Positions 8,330 through 17,277 of a stretch of 64,000 bases of DNA are shown here, piece by piece. The translations under genes and the position numbers were made by a program. The notes under the pieces were generated by a model, which ran no database searches, was not told where the DNA came from, and worked only from the letters and a program-made list of their open reading frames with translations. Positions within the stretch are counted from its first letter, which is position 1. Every line of letters starts with the position of its first letter. Source of the stretch: Yersinia massiliensis (GTDB lineage: Bacteria > Pseudomonadota > Gammaproteobacteria > Enterobacterales > Enterobacteriaceae); NCBI RefSeq assembly GCF_003048255.1, contig NZ_CP028488.1:57623-121622 (forward strand). Direction: 5' to 3'.

Positions 8330-11300
8330 CTATGCGGCGTTGCCTTGAATATAGCCAGCCTTGGCAATTAACTCGTCGGCCAGTTGTCGAATGACACTGT
8401 CTTCATCGTCATTACCGGCACGTTTTTTCATCATCTGAATATGTTTCTCCGCAGATCCACTGGGGAACGTATCAGCTAATAGCCTACGTGCGGTTTTGCC
8501 GTCCAATGCGTCATATAAAAAGTTGCGCAAAGCTCGATTAGCCGGTGTTGAGTTCAAAGCCCATAATCGCAGTGGGCCCGCCGTATTTTTCAGTAACTGA
8601 GCGACGTTACCGTTGGTCGTTTGGAATACGGCAAGGAAAGTGACACCGCTGCCATCTGCCGCAGGTCCCCGTGTGGTACTCAAAAGTTTAAGGAGTGTTG
8701 TGCGCGGCACATTGAATGTTTCTTGCAGCACCGGGAAATCTTTGGTTCTAACACGCATTAAATAGAGTGAGTTGGCTGATTCCAGAATAGATTTTGGATA
8801 ATCATCAAGATACTGAGAAGCAAACACGGTACGAATACCGAATTTACGTTGCTCGCGGTCCTCTGTTTGCAGGGCCTCCCACAATGTGTCGATGCCTTTA
8901 ATATTGTGTAACTCGTCAATAAATATGAGTTTTACTTCTTGATCTAATTGTTCGATACGCTTGCGATGTAGAGGGATGTAACGTTCATTTAATTTGCCGT
9001 ATAACTCATCTTGATACTGCGGCAGGTAGAAATCATTCGCGCCGGCAAGGTGGCGAGCGAACTGGTACATAATGCCGGTACGAATCTTCCCTTCCGGGGT
9101 GTTTTTTCCCGCAACATTATTGACATCGACAATGCGAATTCGTGTATTGGGGCTGACGGTAAAGCGAGTACGCCCCGCAATCAGTGGATAATCGAAGAGG
9201 GCTTGTGTCAGGCAACGAGAAACATAGCTGAGCAGTAGTTCATCAGAGCCAGGCCGATTGACTTTGCCAAAAGCGACTAGTAATTCTTTGCTATTGAGTG
9301 CCCCTTGTAAGTCATTTAACTCGGGTACCGCCTGTGCCTGAGCGAGCGATGCCTCATACACATGCCCGTGATCAAAGAGTAAATCTCTCACTTCATACCA
9401 GGTAGCCATTTCCCACCACTGAGCGTCATGTTCAGCAATGCAACCACTTTTTTTCAATGCCGTATCAACAGCAGGTACAAGGGTCGCACCATACCGAATT
9501 GGTTCATCATCACTATTTTTGCGATATACCAGGTCCACAGCGCGAGACAGAATTTGTCTGCAGGATGCAGAGTCTGGGGCGATGCCTTTCTCTGGATCGA
9601 TACATAAACTGAGTAGCATTCCCAATATATATTCACGCTCGGTACTGATGGGGTATTTCAAACCAAGAAGAATATCAAACGGGTTACGGCAGTGATCTGC
9701 ATCGTTACGCAGGATAATACTGATGATTTTGTCTTTCTGATCAGGAGAAAGACTGTCGGAAATTAGGTCATAGAAACCTTGTGCGGTAAACCCCTTATCG
9801 GTAAAGGCCATAAAGGGAAGGTCACTGTTTCCATTAGCAATGGCATCAAGATGTAAGCTGTTAGCTAACAGAGACTTTCCTGAGCCAGGAGAACCGGCAA
9901 GTAATTCTGTATGCTTTTCCTGTAGCGAGCTGGCTAACTGGATAGGATACGGTTTACCGTCCACAGTTTGATGAATAGAGTTTCCTTCGTTTCCCCATGG
10001 GCTGGCCGGACGCTGCAGAGGCATTAACTTGATACCTTCCGAAAGCGGCGGGAACATCAATGTAGAAGCACTAAAACTTGATGCCAGCGGTAGTGTGTTG
10101 ATCCAGGCACGGATTGGGTCACCAAAGGTTTTGGTCACACTGGATACACCCCACGATTGAAGTGACTTTTGCAGCAGTGTTAAGTTGCGTTTAAGTCGGC
10201 TTTTATCTGCATCCCAAGTACTGGCTGTAATGCTCATCATGCACACAGGCTCTTTCTTATTTTGTTCCAGCAGCCAAGAGACAGACTGGTAAATATCGCG
10301 TAATCCAGGGACAAAAGCGACAAAGGACAACAGGTTATGTTTGCTATTGAGCAAATCCCCCCCACCAGGCATCAGATCGAGTCTTAACCGCCAAGGAATT
10401 TGCCTCGGAACCTTCTTAAACAACTGGCTAAAGGGTTCAGGGCGTTGCGGGGCAAGCGTCATGGCCAATTGACCATGGTACAAACCGTCCACTTCGATCA
10501 TGCTGCCGTGTGCTTTCACTTCGGTGTCACAATATTGAAAGTTGAGATGAGGGGCCAGTGCAGCACTAATATCGTCACCGCGTAGCTTGCCATGAGGGAT
10601 AACACGATCACCTGGTAACAGTGGCTGCCAACTTTCATCTGTGCTGAGTCGTTCGATTTCATCCCTGAGAACGTGGCCTGCTTCATGGGCGTCGAGCAAG
10701 CGCACCATTACACCTTCATTGCCATCTTTAAGATCAGTTGCCAGTTTGTCGATAAACGCATCATGTCGCATTTTCAAGCCTTCGAACTCGGCAAATACCG
10801 GATTCTGGCCGAAACGCGCTTCTGGCATATCTTTAAACTGTTTGTCTTGGCGTTGAACTTCTTCCTTACGTTCTGCCGGAGGCAGTGATGAAATTGCGGT
10901 ATAAACCGTCAACCAAACACGTTCTCGGGCAACATAAGGCGACATTTTGACAATTTGTTCATCCACTAAATCATCCAGTTCAAGCCCCAGCTTACGGTAT
11001 GCCAGCCTTTGAGGCTCAACCAGCCGCGTTATTTCTTCTTTCCCCCGTGTAGGATCGCGCTCAAAGACAATACATAACTTTTGCCCCAAGGCTTTAAAAT
11101 CGCCCGTTAAGGAGTCTCTGAGTTTCAGAACAAACCTGAGAAAGCTATCAGTATCGGGTATGTCGCCCACAGTACGAGGCTCGGCTTCACTGAATTCTCT
11201 GAAAGCGCCCAAAACCTCAAAGCAGCTGGCGTAATCATTGTTGTGTGTCACATGAATGTACGGCGCGGCCAATGAGGGGTGCCGTATTTTGTCGTCGGGA

Positions 11301-11422
11301 GTCAGCCCAATGACTGTGCGTAGGTCACAATACTGGGAAAAATCACGCCCTAATGTGTAGCGAGAAAAATAAGCAAAAGCATCTTCGATTTTATCGACAA
11401 TCATGTTCAGCTCCGGGAGCAA
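8330..11422 (-). CDS. traU: TraU, DotO/IcmB-type conjugation ATPase
   Basis: A 1030-aa VirB4-like ATPase, the energy module at the cytoplasmic base of the Dot/Icm-type channel. Walker A (GSPGSGKS) is near residue 510, and a Walker B-like FIDELHN is near residue 830. The N-terminal half (about 1-480) is the family-specific domain. The length matches IcmB/TraU proteins, which are just over 1000 aa. Its start overlaps the end of the traT-like gene by 16 bases. Confidence 0.93.
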   Translation of the reverse strand: MLPELNMIVDKIEDAFAYFSRYTLGRDFSQYCDLRTVIGLTPDDKIRHPSLAAPYIHVTHNNDYASCFEVLGAFREFSEAEPRTVGDIPDTDSFLRFVLKLRDSLTGDFKALGQKLCIVFERDPTRGKEEITRLVEPQRLAYRKLGLELDDLVDEQIVKMSPYVARERVWLTVYTAISSLPPAERKEEVQRQDKQFKDMPEARFGQNPVFAEFEGLKMRHDAFIDKLATDLKDGNEGVMVRLLDAHEAGHVLRDEIERLSTDESWQPLLPGDRVIPHGKLRGDDISAALAPHLNFQYCDTEVKAHGSMIEVDGLYHGQLAMTLAPQRPEPFSQLFKKVPRQIPWRLRLDLMPGGGDLLNSKHNLLSFVAFVPGLRDIYQSVSWLLEQNKKEPVCMMSITASTWDADKSRLKRNLTLLQKSLQSWGVSSVTKTFGDPIRAWINTLPLASSFSASTLMFPPLSEGIKLMPLQRPASPWGNEGNSIHQTVDGKPYPIQLASSLQEKHTELLAGSPGSGKSLLANSLHLDAIANGNSDLPFMAFTDKGFTAQGFYDLISDSLSPDQKDKIISIILRNDADHCRNPFDILLGLKYPISTEREYILGMLLSLCIDPEKGIAPDSASCRQILSRAVDLVYRKNSDDEPIRYGATLVPAVDTALKKSGCIAEHDAQWWEMATWYEVRDLLFDHGHVYEASLAQAQAVPELNDLQGALNSKELLVAFGKVNRPGSDELLLSYVSRCLTQALFDYPLIAGRTRFTVSPNTRIRIVDVNNVAGKNTPEGKIRTGIMYQFARHLAGANDFYLPQYQDELYGKLNERYIPLHRKRIEQLDQEVKLIFIDELHNIKGIDTLWEALQTEDREQRKFGIRTVFASQYLDDYPKSILESANSLYLMRVRTKDFPVLQETFNVPRTTLLKLLSTTRGPAADGSGVTFLAVFQTTNGNVAQLLKNTAGPLRLWALNSTPANRALRNFLYDALDGKTARRLLADTFPSGSAEKHIQMMKKRAGNDDEDSVIRQLADELIAKAGYIQGNAA

Positions 11423-12012
11423 TAATCACGGTATAGGAGTGACCACCAGGTTGTATTGGCATCTAGCCCTGTGGTTGCCAGTCGTCCTTTTAGGCGGCCT
11501 GGATGTAGCGCCAATGCCAGATGGCGACAGCGGGACAGTAAGGATTCACGTTTTTCATCCGGGAGACGTTTCAAGGCTTCACCAAATGCTTGAGGATGCG
11601 TTGTTCCCCATGATTTGCGTACTGGTTTGTCGTGAGAGGTGAGCCAATTGAGTAGAGCTTTGGCATCTTGCTGATATTCTTCACTGTCAGATTCAAGTGC
11701 CTGAGCTATGGCCCGTTGGAGATGATTGATATCCTCCGGTCGCAAAACTGGCAGATAGACAATGACCCCGGCTTCCGCCGTCACGGTATCCAATTGTTGC
11801 CAGGCTTGACACAGTGGGTCAGCGACACAAAGGTTATCTCGGAGTGTATTTAGTTGGTTTTGGTCACGAAATATCACGGTATTTTTAGGTGACTCGTAGC
11901 CACAGAATTCACAGTTATGTCCCGCCATACGGGCTGTTTCATCTAATGTATTCTGTTGTTGAGGCGTGCGGGAAAGGCCCGTCACACGACGGGAAACGGA
12001 AAAGACCAGCAT
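11407..12012 (-). CDS. traT: TraT, IcmJ/DotN-like zinc-binding protein
   Basis: A 201-aa soluble protein with four cysteines near the N-terminus (C34, C37, C62, C68; CEFC followed by two spaced Cys) that look like a structural zinc site. In Dot/Icm systems IcmJ/DotN is a small zinc protein of the coupling complex, and IncI TraT is its counterpart. It lies directly before traU. traS, found next to traT in R64, is not seen: only about 90 bases separate this gene from traR. Confidence 0.75.
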   Translation of the reverse strand: MLVFSVSRRVTGLSRTPQQQNTLDETARMAGHNCEFCGYESPKNTVIFRDQNQLNTLRDNLCVADPLCQAWQQLDTVTAEAGVIVYLPVLRPEDINHLQRAIAQALESDSEEYQQDAKALLNWLTSHDKPVRKSWGTTHPQAFGEALKRLPDEKRESLLSRCRHLALALHPGRLKGRLATTGLDANTTWWSLLYRDYCSRS

Positions 12013-12072
12013 AAGTACTCCAAAGAATGGGGGCTTTCGGAAAGAAGCCTCATTGAGACGTTCGAGTTAAGT

Positions 12073-12098
12073 AAGGCCGGCCACAAGGGCCGGCTATC
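12073..12098 (-). repeat. GC-rich hairpin between traR and the traT-like gene
   Basis: A 7-8 bp stem of the type GCCGGCC...GGCCGGC lies in the short gap after traR. No clear U-run follows, so it is more likely an mRNA-processing or stability element than a strong terminator. Confidence 0.5.
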
Positions 12099-12102
12099 TA
12101 CG

Positions 12103-12507
12103 TTAACCGACAGATACTGGGTTCAGCCCCATCTGCTTCTGGCTACGATTAGCAATCTGATCAAGCGCAATAAGACAGCCTCCCGCTGCAAATAATATCA
12201 AGATGTGCCAACCCTTGATTTGTGGGTTATTTTTCTTGGAAGCCATCATGCCGATGGCAACAGCTATTAAAATGAGGCCGAGGGTCATTGACGCTTTCAC
12301 GATAGGCTCTTTTAATGAATAAATGCCGTCCAAAGGGGCTTTAATCATATCGACAAGATCTCCATCGGCATGGGCGAGAGGGGTCAGGAACCCTGCCAGT
12401 AAACCTGCAACGATGCGAACATATTGCCGGCGGAGTGTTTCTGCCAGTAAGGCTGCTTTAACTGAGATGAAAAGTGGAAAGTCTTTCAAGATTTGACGAG
12501 CGTTCAT
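12103..12507 (-). CDS. traR: TraR, IcmD/DotP-like small membrane protein
   Basis: About 134 aa from the ATG at 12507, which has GAGG about 8 bases upstream; the open frame begins 21 bases earlier, overlapping traQ. It has three hydrophobic segments: an N-terminal signal or TM segment ending near residue 47, then about 68-90 and 100-115. IcmD/DotP proteins have this size and layout and are inner-membrane components of the core. Confidence 0.75.
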   Translation of the reverse strand: MNARQILKDFPLFISVKAALLAETLRRQYVRIVAGLLAGFLTPLAHADGDLVDMIKAPLDGIYSLKEPIVKASMTLGLILIAVAIGMMASKKNNPQIKGWHILILFAAGGCLIALDQIANRSQKQMGLNPVSVG

Positions 12508-12521
12508 TATGACCTCTGTAT

Positions 12522-13052
12522 TTACCAATGAAAATTGATTGTGTTTTGTAGGGCATCGAGTACCCGTGGATTGACTGCGAGCAGGGTGCCAATAATTATT
12601 CGCTTAGCGCCGCTTGCGACATCATCACCGGCGCTAAAACCGGTATGACCGTCTTTTGTAGAGCGTCTCAGACGTAATAAGCCCTGATACGCATAAATGA
12701 CACCGATCCACTGCAGAAGTGTAAGACCGGCATTAATAGCGACCGCAGCAGGGCCGTATTTGCCTTCGGAAACATAGGCTATTGCACCAAAAGTGACGTC
12801 ACCCAAAGCCATTTGTCGTGAGGTTGCATTCATCACCTGATGCAGTGCAATAACGCAGCCGCATATCAGAATGATCAGCATGATTTTTCCAGGGCCGTCT
12901 TGTACCTGTCCTCTGCGTGCACGACTGGCGATATTGCCAAAGTGCAAGACCAGCATGATTAAGCCACCTACTGCCCCCATCGCGATGATCAGCTGAATTC
13001 CAACCGCCGTAACGTTGTTGACGGCGTTGGCCAGCATTTGGACCAAGTCCAT
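12522..13052 (-). CDS. traQ: TraQ, IcmC/DotE-like membrane protein
   Basis: A 176-aa protein with about four TM segments (residues near 15-37, 50-70, 85-105, 150-170). It fits IcmC/DotE/TraQ in size and topology and lies between traP and traR as in R64. It is related in general character to its neighbour traR; the two families look like small pore-type membrane proteins. Confidence 0.75.
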   Translation of the reverse strand: MDLVQMLANAVNNVTAVGIQLIIAMGAVGGLIMLVLHFGNIASRARRGQVQDGPGKIMLIILICGCVIALHQVMNATSRQMALGDVTFGAIAYVSEGKYGPAAVAINAGLTLLQWIGVIYAYQGLLRLRRSTKDGHTGFSAGDDVASGAKRIIIGTLLAVNPRVLDALQNTINFHW

Positions 13053-13060
13053 AGGTATCC

Positions 13061-13795
13061 TTACCGGATAACACCGGCAGTGGTGATGACCTCACGATTT
13101 TGAGTGTCAATGCGTTGCACTGTGGCATGACCAATGCGGTCACCCGGTTGCAGTGCCCAGGTACTTCCCTGATAAGTCACCCAAGCTAATCCCGGATATA
13201 AACTGTTGATACTGGCACCCCGTAATCCGCTGTTTTTTGACGCGGTGCGGAGGGAGGCTTTCGGTGCAACAGCAGAGGCTGTGGTCATGGTGGATACTGA
13301 TGCAGGACTTGGGCGTTGTGCCAAATAGGCAACCTGTTGCTCCAGGAGGCGCAAACGTTGATCCAATGCTTTTATTCCTTCACGGTTGTTTTCCCCGTAT
13401 ACCCGCAACTCTTCAACTATTTGCGGGCCAGGCTCTGCCAGGGGACTGGCCACAGGTTCCCTCGTTGGTGGTGCGTCGATGGTCGTGTTCTGCACTGATG
13501 TTGACGGTGGTGAGTAAGGAGCGGGCACAATAGGCGGTGTGGTTATGGGCTCTTGAGCTGCAAATTGCGGTGGCGCATCGGCTTTCGAGGGGGCATTACG
13601 CAATACCCCGAAAGCGACAATTCCGACGATGACGAGTCCCATCATCCCGGCTTGCAACGGGGCAACCTTTAAGCCGAAAGGCAAAGTGATAAGTTTTGAG
13701 GTTGGCTTACTGGCGATAGGTGTTTGGGTTACCTCTGGTTCATTTTCGGGCAAATCAACTGGGGGCGTTTCCAGGTCAAAATGAGATGTTGTCAT
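13061..13795 (-). CDS. traP: TraP, IcmG/DotF-like bitopic protein
   Basis: A 244-aa protein with a cytoplasmic N-terminus (1-44), one TM segment (about 47-66), a Pro-rich stretch, a short coiled coil (about 118-145, with a heptad-like LDQRLRLLEQQV) and a small C-terminal domain. This layout fits DotF/IcmG, which bridges the inner membrane to the DotC-D-H outer complex. Its start overlaps the traO stop. Confidence 0.75.
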   Translation of the reverse strand: MTTSHFDLETPPVDLPENEPEVTQTPIASKPTSKLITLPFGLKVAPLQAGMMGLVIVGIVAFGVLRNAPSKADAPPQFAAQEPITTPPIVPAPYSPPSTSVQNTTIDAPPTREPVASPLAEPGPQIVEELRVYGENNREGIKALDQRLRLLEQQVAYLAQRPSPASVSTMTTASAVAPKASLRTASKNSGLRGASINSLYPGLAWVTYQGSTWALQPGDRIGHATVQRIDTQNREVITTAGVIR

Positions 13796-15006
13796 TAGCG
13801 TGCTCCTGCTTGGGGTATGGCGGTCGCGTTTTTGTTGAGACGGTCGCTCTCATACACACCTTTCATAAATTGGATGGCCACAACTTGGTTTTTGAAAACG
13901 CGAACCTGTTGGACGGGAAGTTTGGCGGCATCACTCGCCATCACTTGGCCAGCTTGAGAGCCAATGCCACCGACGATGGTACCTGCTACAGCTGAGCCTT
14001 TAACCGAGCCAGTCCCGCCGCTGATCGTGCCAGCGTTGGTCGATAGGATTTGCGTGTTTTGTTGTTTATACAATTCACCCAATCCACCAATACCAGTGGC
14101 AACGGCGGGCAATATAATTCGGGATATATAACGGTTGTTGACGTCACTGGCGACGGAGGATTGCAACGTATCGTCTTGTAACGCATAGGCATCGACCTGA
14201 TATTCAATACCGTTGAGTGTCATGCTAGTGAGATGGATGACCACTCCGTTACCCGCCAGTTGTATACCCCGAGCGGTGAAGCTGGCTCCCGCTAAAAAGC
14301 CTGCAGGAATATGAGCCTTAACGATTGAATTGAGGTTGTCAGAGTCGATTGCAGTGTCTATTACACCCGGCCTAAGTGTATTCGGTGGCACAACCATGAG
14401 GTCTTGAACCACGTTATTGGCTGTTGTTTGGCTCGATACAGTCACCGGCGCATTGCCTGGGAGCCCATTACTCCATGCGCTAAAAGCATTCTCTGATGTA
14501 CTGCCTGATTGCCCATTGCCTTGTTGGCTGTGACCAAAAGAACTAGCCAATTGTATGCCACCAGGCTTCCAGCGCTCGTTGAGTAGTTTCATGTAACTAT
14601 TGAGAGCGGCTTTTTCGTTCTCAGCTATACCTGAGTTGGTTGTGTCCCCTTGAGAGGAGGTTACGGTTGTAGTATTTAGGCTTACAGGTTGTAGAGCCGG
14701 TGTTGGGGCTACAGGTTTGACATCACTCATGCGTAAGGACGCCACAAAGCTGTTTCCCCCGCTGTCTGCCGTTTTTCCACCGATGTTATTAGCTTCACTT
14801 TGCAACTTCCGGTACTGCGCTGTTTCAATACTGTTATGCGCGGCATTGTTGGCCACGCTGTTCAATTTATAATTTGACGGTGTTGGCTCTGCTCTGTGTA
14901 ACCATCCCCACCCGAGGTAAGCTCCTGCGCCAACAATAGTGACAACAGCAATGCCCAGTATCAGTGATTTTTTTCCGTCATTTGCAGCATCTTGTTCAAT
15001 GGCCAT
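13795..15006 (-). CDS. traO: TraO, DotG/IcmE (VirB10-like) channel scaffold
   Basis: A 403-aa protein with a short cytoplasmic tail, one TM segment (residues about 15-33), a variable linker and a conserved C-terminal VirB10/TrbI-like beta domain (about 200-350). DotG spans both membranes and lines the channel. It is shorter than Legionella DotG, because it lacks the long pentapeptide-type repeat region; that is normal for plasmid TraO. Confidence 0.88.
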   Translation of the reverse strand: MAIEQDAANDGKKSLILGIAVVTIVGAGAYLGWGWLHRAEPTPSNYKLNSVANNAAHNSIETAQYRKLQSEANNIGGKTADSGGNSFVASLRMSDVKPVAPTPALQPVSLNTTTVTSSQGDTTNSGIAENEKAALNSYMKLLNERWKPGGIQLASSFGHSQQGNGQSGSTSENAFSAWSNGLPGNAPVTVSSQTTANNVVQDLMVVPPNTLRPGVIDTAIDSDNLNSIVKAHIPAGFLAGASFTARGIQLAGNGVVIHLTSMTLNGIEYQVDAYALQDDTLQSSVASDVNNRYISRIILPAVATGIGGLGELYKQQNTQILSTNAGTISGGTGSVKGSAVAGTIVGGIGSQAGQVMASDAAKLPVQQVRVFKNQVVAIQFMKGVYESDRLNKNATAIPQAGAR

Positions 15007-15010
15007 CGGC

Positions 15011-16021
15011 TTACTCCAGGTTGATGTTCAGTGTGGTATTTCGGCTCTGAACGGAAAAAACCACTTCGGGGGTGACGGGCAATTTCCAAACTCGAGTTCC
15101 ATCTGCTGCTGCCGAGGTTTCTACAAACGCATCCCGTATATCGCTGCGTGAGCGGATATATAAGTCATCGCCTAATTGCCAAACAGATGTCATCGGGACG
15201 TTGCCACTGGTTTTTAGACGCTTAGCTTCTTTGGGAGGGACACCATCCAAAAAGGATTGCAATGTTGGATTGTCCAAACTGATTTTTTCTCGCGCAATAG
15301 GTTGGGCTTTAGCGGCTGGGCCCCGCATAGGAATACGAAGGTTCAGACTGCTATCTGTAATTTGTGCTTGTCCGGGGTTATCTGGTTCGCCACTGGATAA
15401 GGCGATCACTACAGGCACCGGTAAACCTTTCAGATATACCGTCACGCTCCCAGAGTCATAGGCCCGTCTGGCCTGAACTGACATTACCGGACTGTTTGGA
15501 ATGTAATTGATGGAAAACCCGGCTTCGTTACCGTTGATTGGCGGCGCGTCAATATTCCAGGGCGCGCCTGTTTCATCAGTGAAAGATACGGTCGCAGGAA
15601 AGTTTGGAAGTGCCCGCAGCATGGGTAGTGAGGCACCAGGTGACAGGTTGACCGTCAGAGAACTAATCCGGGGAACCGCAGTGACGGGCGCTCGCCCCTC
15701 ACTACGTTGCAGTTGGTCAAATGTCCCCCGTAAGCCAGTCACATCATCAGGCGATAATGGAGCCATCTGACCCTGAGCATAAGTTAGCGCGGGTGAGGGC
15801 AGAGGGGTTGCTCCGCCTTGAGGAAGTGGGGCTGTAGGCGCAGGCCCTACTGTTGGTGCCACCTGAGCGGCAACATTTTGTGGTGTACTGGTTGTCGGTG
15901 CTGCACTTAGCGTTTGTGCTGGTTGCCAGGCATTGGGGGCTGCAGCGACGTCAGTGGTGATTGCAGCGCTAACACTGTTAACCAACGTTAACAGGAGCAG
16001 ACTGGCATACTGGATTTTCAT
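15011..16021 (-). CDS. traN: TraN, DotH/IcmK-like outer-membrane complex protein
   Basis: A 336-aa exported protein with a signal peptide (residues 1-19, ending VSA), a Pro/Ala-rich linker to about residue 90 and a conserved beta-rich C-terminal domain. DotH forms the outer-membrane ring with lipoproteins DotC and DotD (here TraI and TraH). It lies between traM and traO with spacing of only a few bases. Confidence 0.87.
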   Translation of the reverse strand: MKIQYASLLLLTLVNSVSAAITTDVAAAPNAWQPAQTLSAAPTTSTPQNVAAQVAPTVGPAPTAPLPQGGATPLPSPALTYAQGQMAPLSPDDVTGLRGTFDQLQRSEGRAPVTAVPRISSLTVNLSPGASLPMLRALPNFPATVSFTDETGAPWNIDAPPINGNEAGFSINYIPNSPVMSVQARRAYDSGSVTVYLKGLPVPVVIALSSGEPDNPGQAQITDSSLNLRIPMRGPAAKAQPIAREKISLDNPTLQSFLDGVPPKEAKRLKTSGNVPMTSVWQLGDDLYIRSRSDIRDAFVETSAAADGTRVWKLPVTPEVVFSVQSRNTTLNINLE

Positions 16022-16023
16022 GG

Positions 16024-16698
16024 TTATTGAGCCTCATAGGTAATGAGCTGAGATACTTCCAGACCGGTATTCTTCAATCGTGGGTCGGTACGCTGAATAA
16101 GCAGTGACAACACAAAACTTTGTTCAGGCAGTGAAGTTGTCTGACCGGTCAATTTGAATTTGACGGGATATTGAATTTTCCAGGCATATACCCCGTTTTC
16201 TAACGTTCCCTTGCTAACGACTACGCCTGGAGACGTCATCACCGACATGTTCATTTTTTTGTCTTTGATGGAGGCAAGTACGTTGGATGTGGTCAGCGCA
16301 GCGTAATAGCTGCGAAAGCCTTCATCTGAGAATCGGGGAAGTAAGTTATTCATTTGTGTGCGGTAATTCACGAAGTCGAGAGTGAACGCCTCACGAATAA
16401 CACGGTTGCCAAAATCGGTAACATCCGCATCACTGTAAGCTGGCTGATCTGTTGGGGTCAGCGGGATAACACGACCATCTTGCGTTGCAAAATATTTTAC
16501 TGGCGGGTTTAAAACGGCATATCCCAGAACAGCGATAATCAACAGACAAAGAAAAAGAGAAGCACTTTGCCATATGTTCACCATGAGAGATTTTCGGGTG
16601 AAACTGACATTGAGCTGGCTTTCAATGTGCTGTGCTCTTGCAGACGCATACGGGTCAGCACTCCCCCCATCAGAGGGAGCGGGTAGATTTTTTTTCAT
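16024..16698 (-). CDS. traM: TraM, DotI/IcmL-like inner-membrane protein
   Basis: About 224 aa from ATG 16698. An open frame continues 18 bases upstream to a TTG, but the ATG that begins MKKNLP is more likely. One TM segment (residues about 43-63 of the mature frame) is followed by a periplasmic domain with the VirB8-like fold known for DotI. The order traM-traN-traO is the most conserved part of Dot/Icm-type clusters. Confidence 0.87.
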   Translation of the reverse strand: MKKNLPAPSDGGSADPYASARAQHIESQLNVSFTRKSLMVNIWQSASLFLCLLIIAVLGYAVLNPPVKYFATQDGRVIPLTPTDQPAYSDADVTDFGNRVIREAFTLDFVNYRTQMNNLLPRFSDEGFRSYYAALTTSNVLASIKDKKMNMSVMTSPGVVVSKGTLENGVYAWKIQYPVKFKLTGQTTSLPEQSFVLSLLIQRTDPRLKNTGLEVSQLITYEAQ

Positions 16699-16782
16699 GG
16701 TGATATCCACTGGCAAGCCCCGTAGGGGAGACCGAACGGGGTTGCAAAGAAGAACAGGGGAAACCGCTAAAGGTACGGTCGG

Positions 16783-17268
16783 TTAGCGAGTGAAGATGTA
16801 ACCGTCCCCGGAGGCGGAGCTCACTGGGGACGTAGCTGCAGGTATCTGACTATAAGTGGTAGGTGCATAGGACTGAGGTACACTGACTGAATTCGATGAG
16901 GTGCCAATTACACCGCTGGTGCGAGACGACAAATCTCCCCATGGGTCAATGTTACTCGGTACATATTCTTGTATCTTGTCTCTTGCAGCACGACAGATTT
17001 TGTCCTTTATCCCGTTCAAGATGCCACTGAGATCAGGGAAAGTCGGTACCGTAATGGCTGTGCTGATATCTCCCAAGCATTGCTGCAATCCGCTTGATAC
17101 CTGATTTTCACGTTGTGACCATGCTTCTGCAGCTTTGCGAGCACGTTCGTAGCCAGCCTGCGCCCCAGCTTGTGCCGCAGTAGCCGCACGGCAATCCGCT
17201 GCTTGAACCTGCAGAGATAAGGTGCTGGCCACCAGGGCGGCAAGTATAAAATAGTATCTTCGTTGCAT
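16783..17268 (-). CDS. traL: TraL-like exported protein
   Basis: A 161-aa protein with a clear signal peptide (residues 1-23, ending VQA). The mature part has Cys residues near positions 26, 64 and 93 and a Ser/Pro-rich tail. It lies between the primase gene and traM, as TraL does in IncI plasmids. The function is not known; probably a periplasmic transfer factor. Confidence 0.6.
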   Translation of the reverse strand: MQRRYYFILAALVASTLSLQVQAADCRAATAAQAGAQAGYERARKAAEAWSQRENQVSSGLQQCLGDISTAITVPTFPDLSGILNGIKDKICRAARDKIQEYVPSNIDPWGDLSSRTSGVIGTSSNSVSVPQSYAPTTYSQIPAATSPVSSASGDGYIFTR

Positions 17269-17277
17269 TGCCTTTCC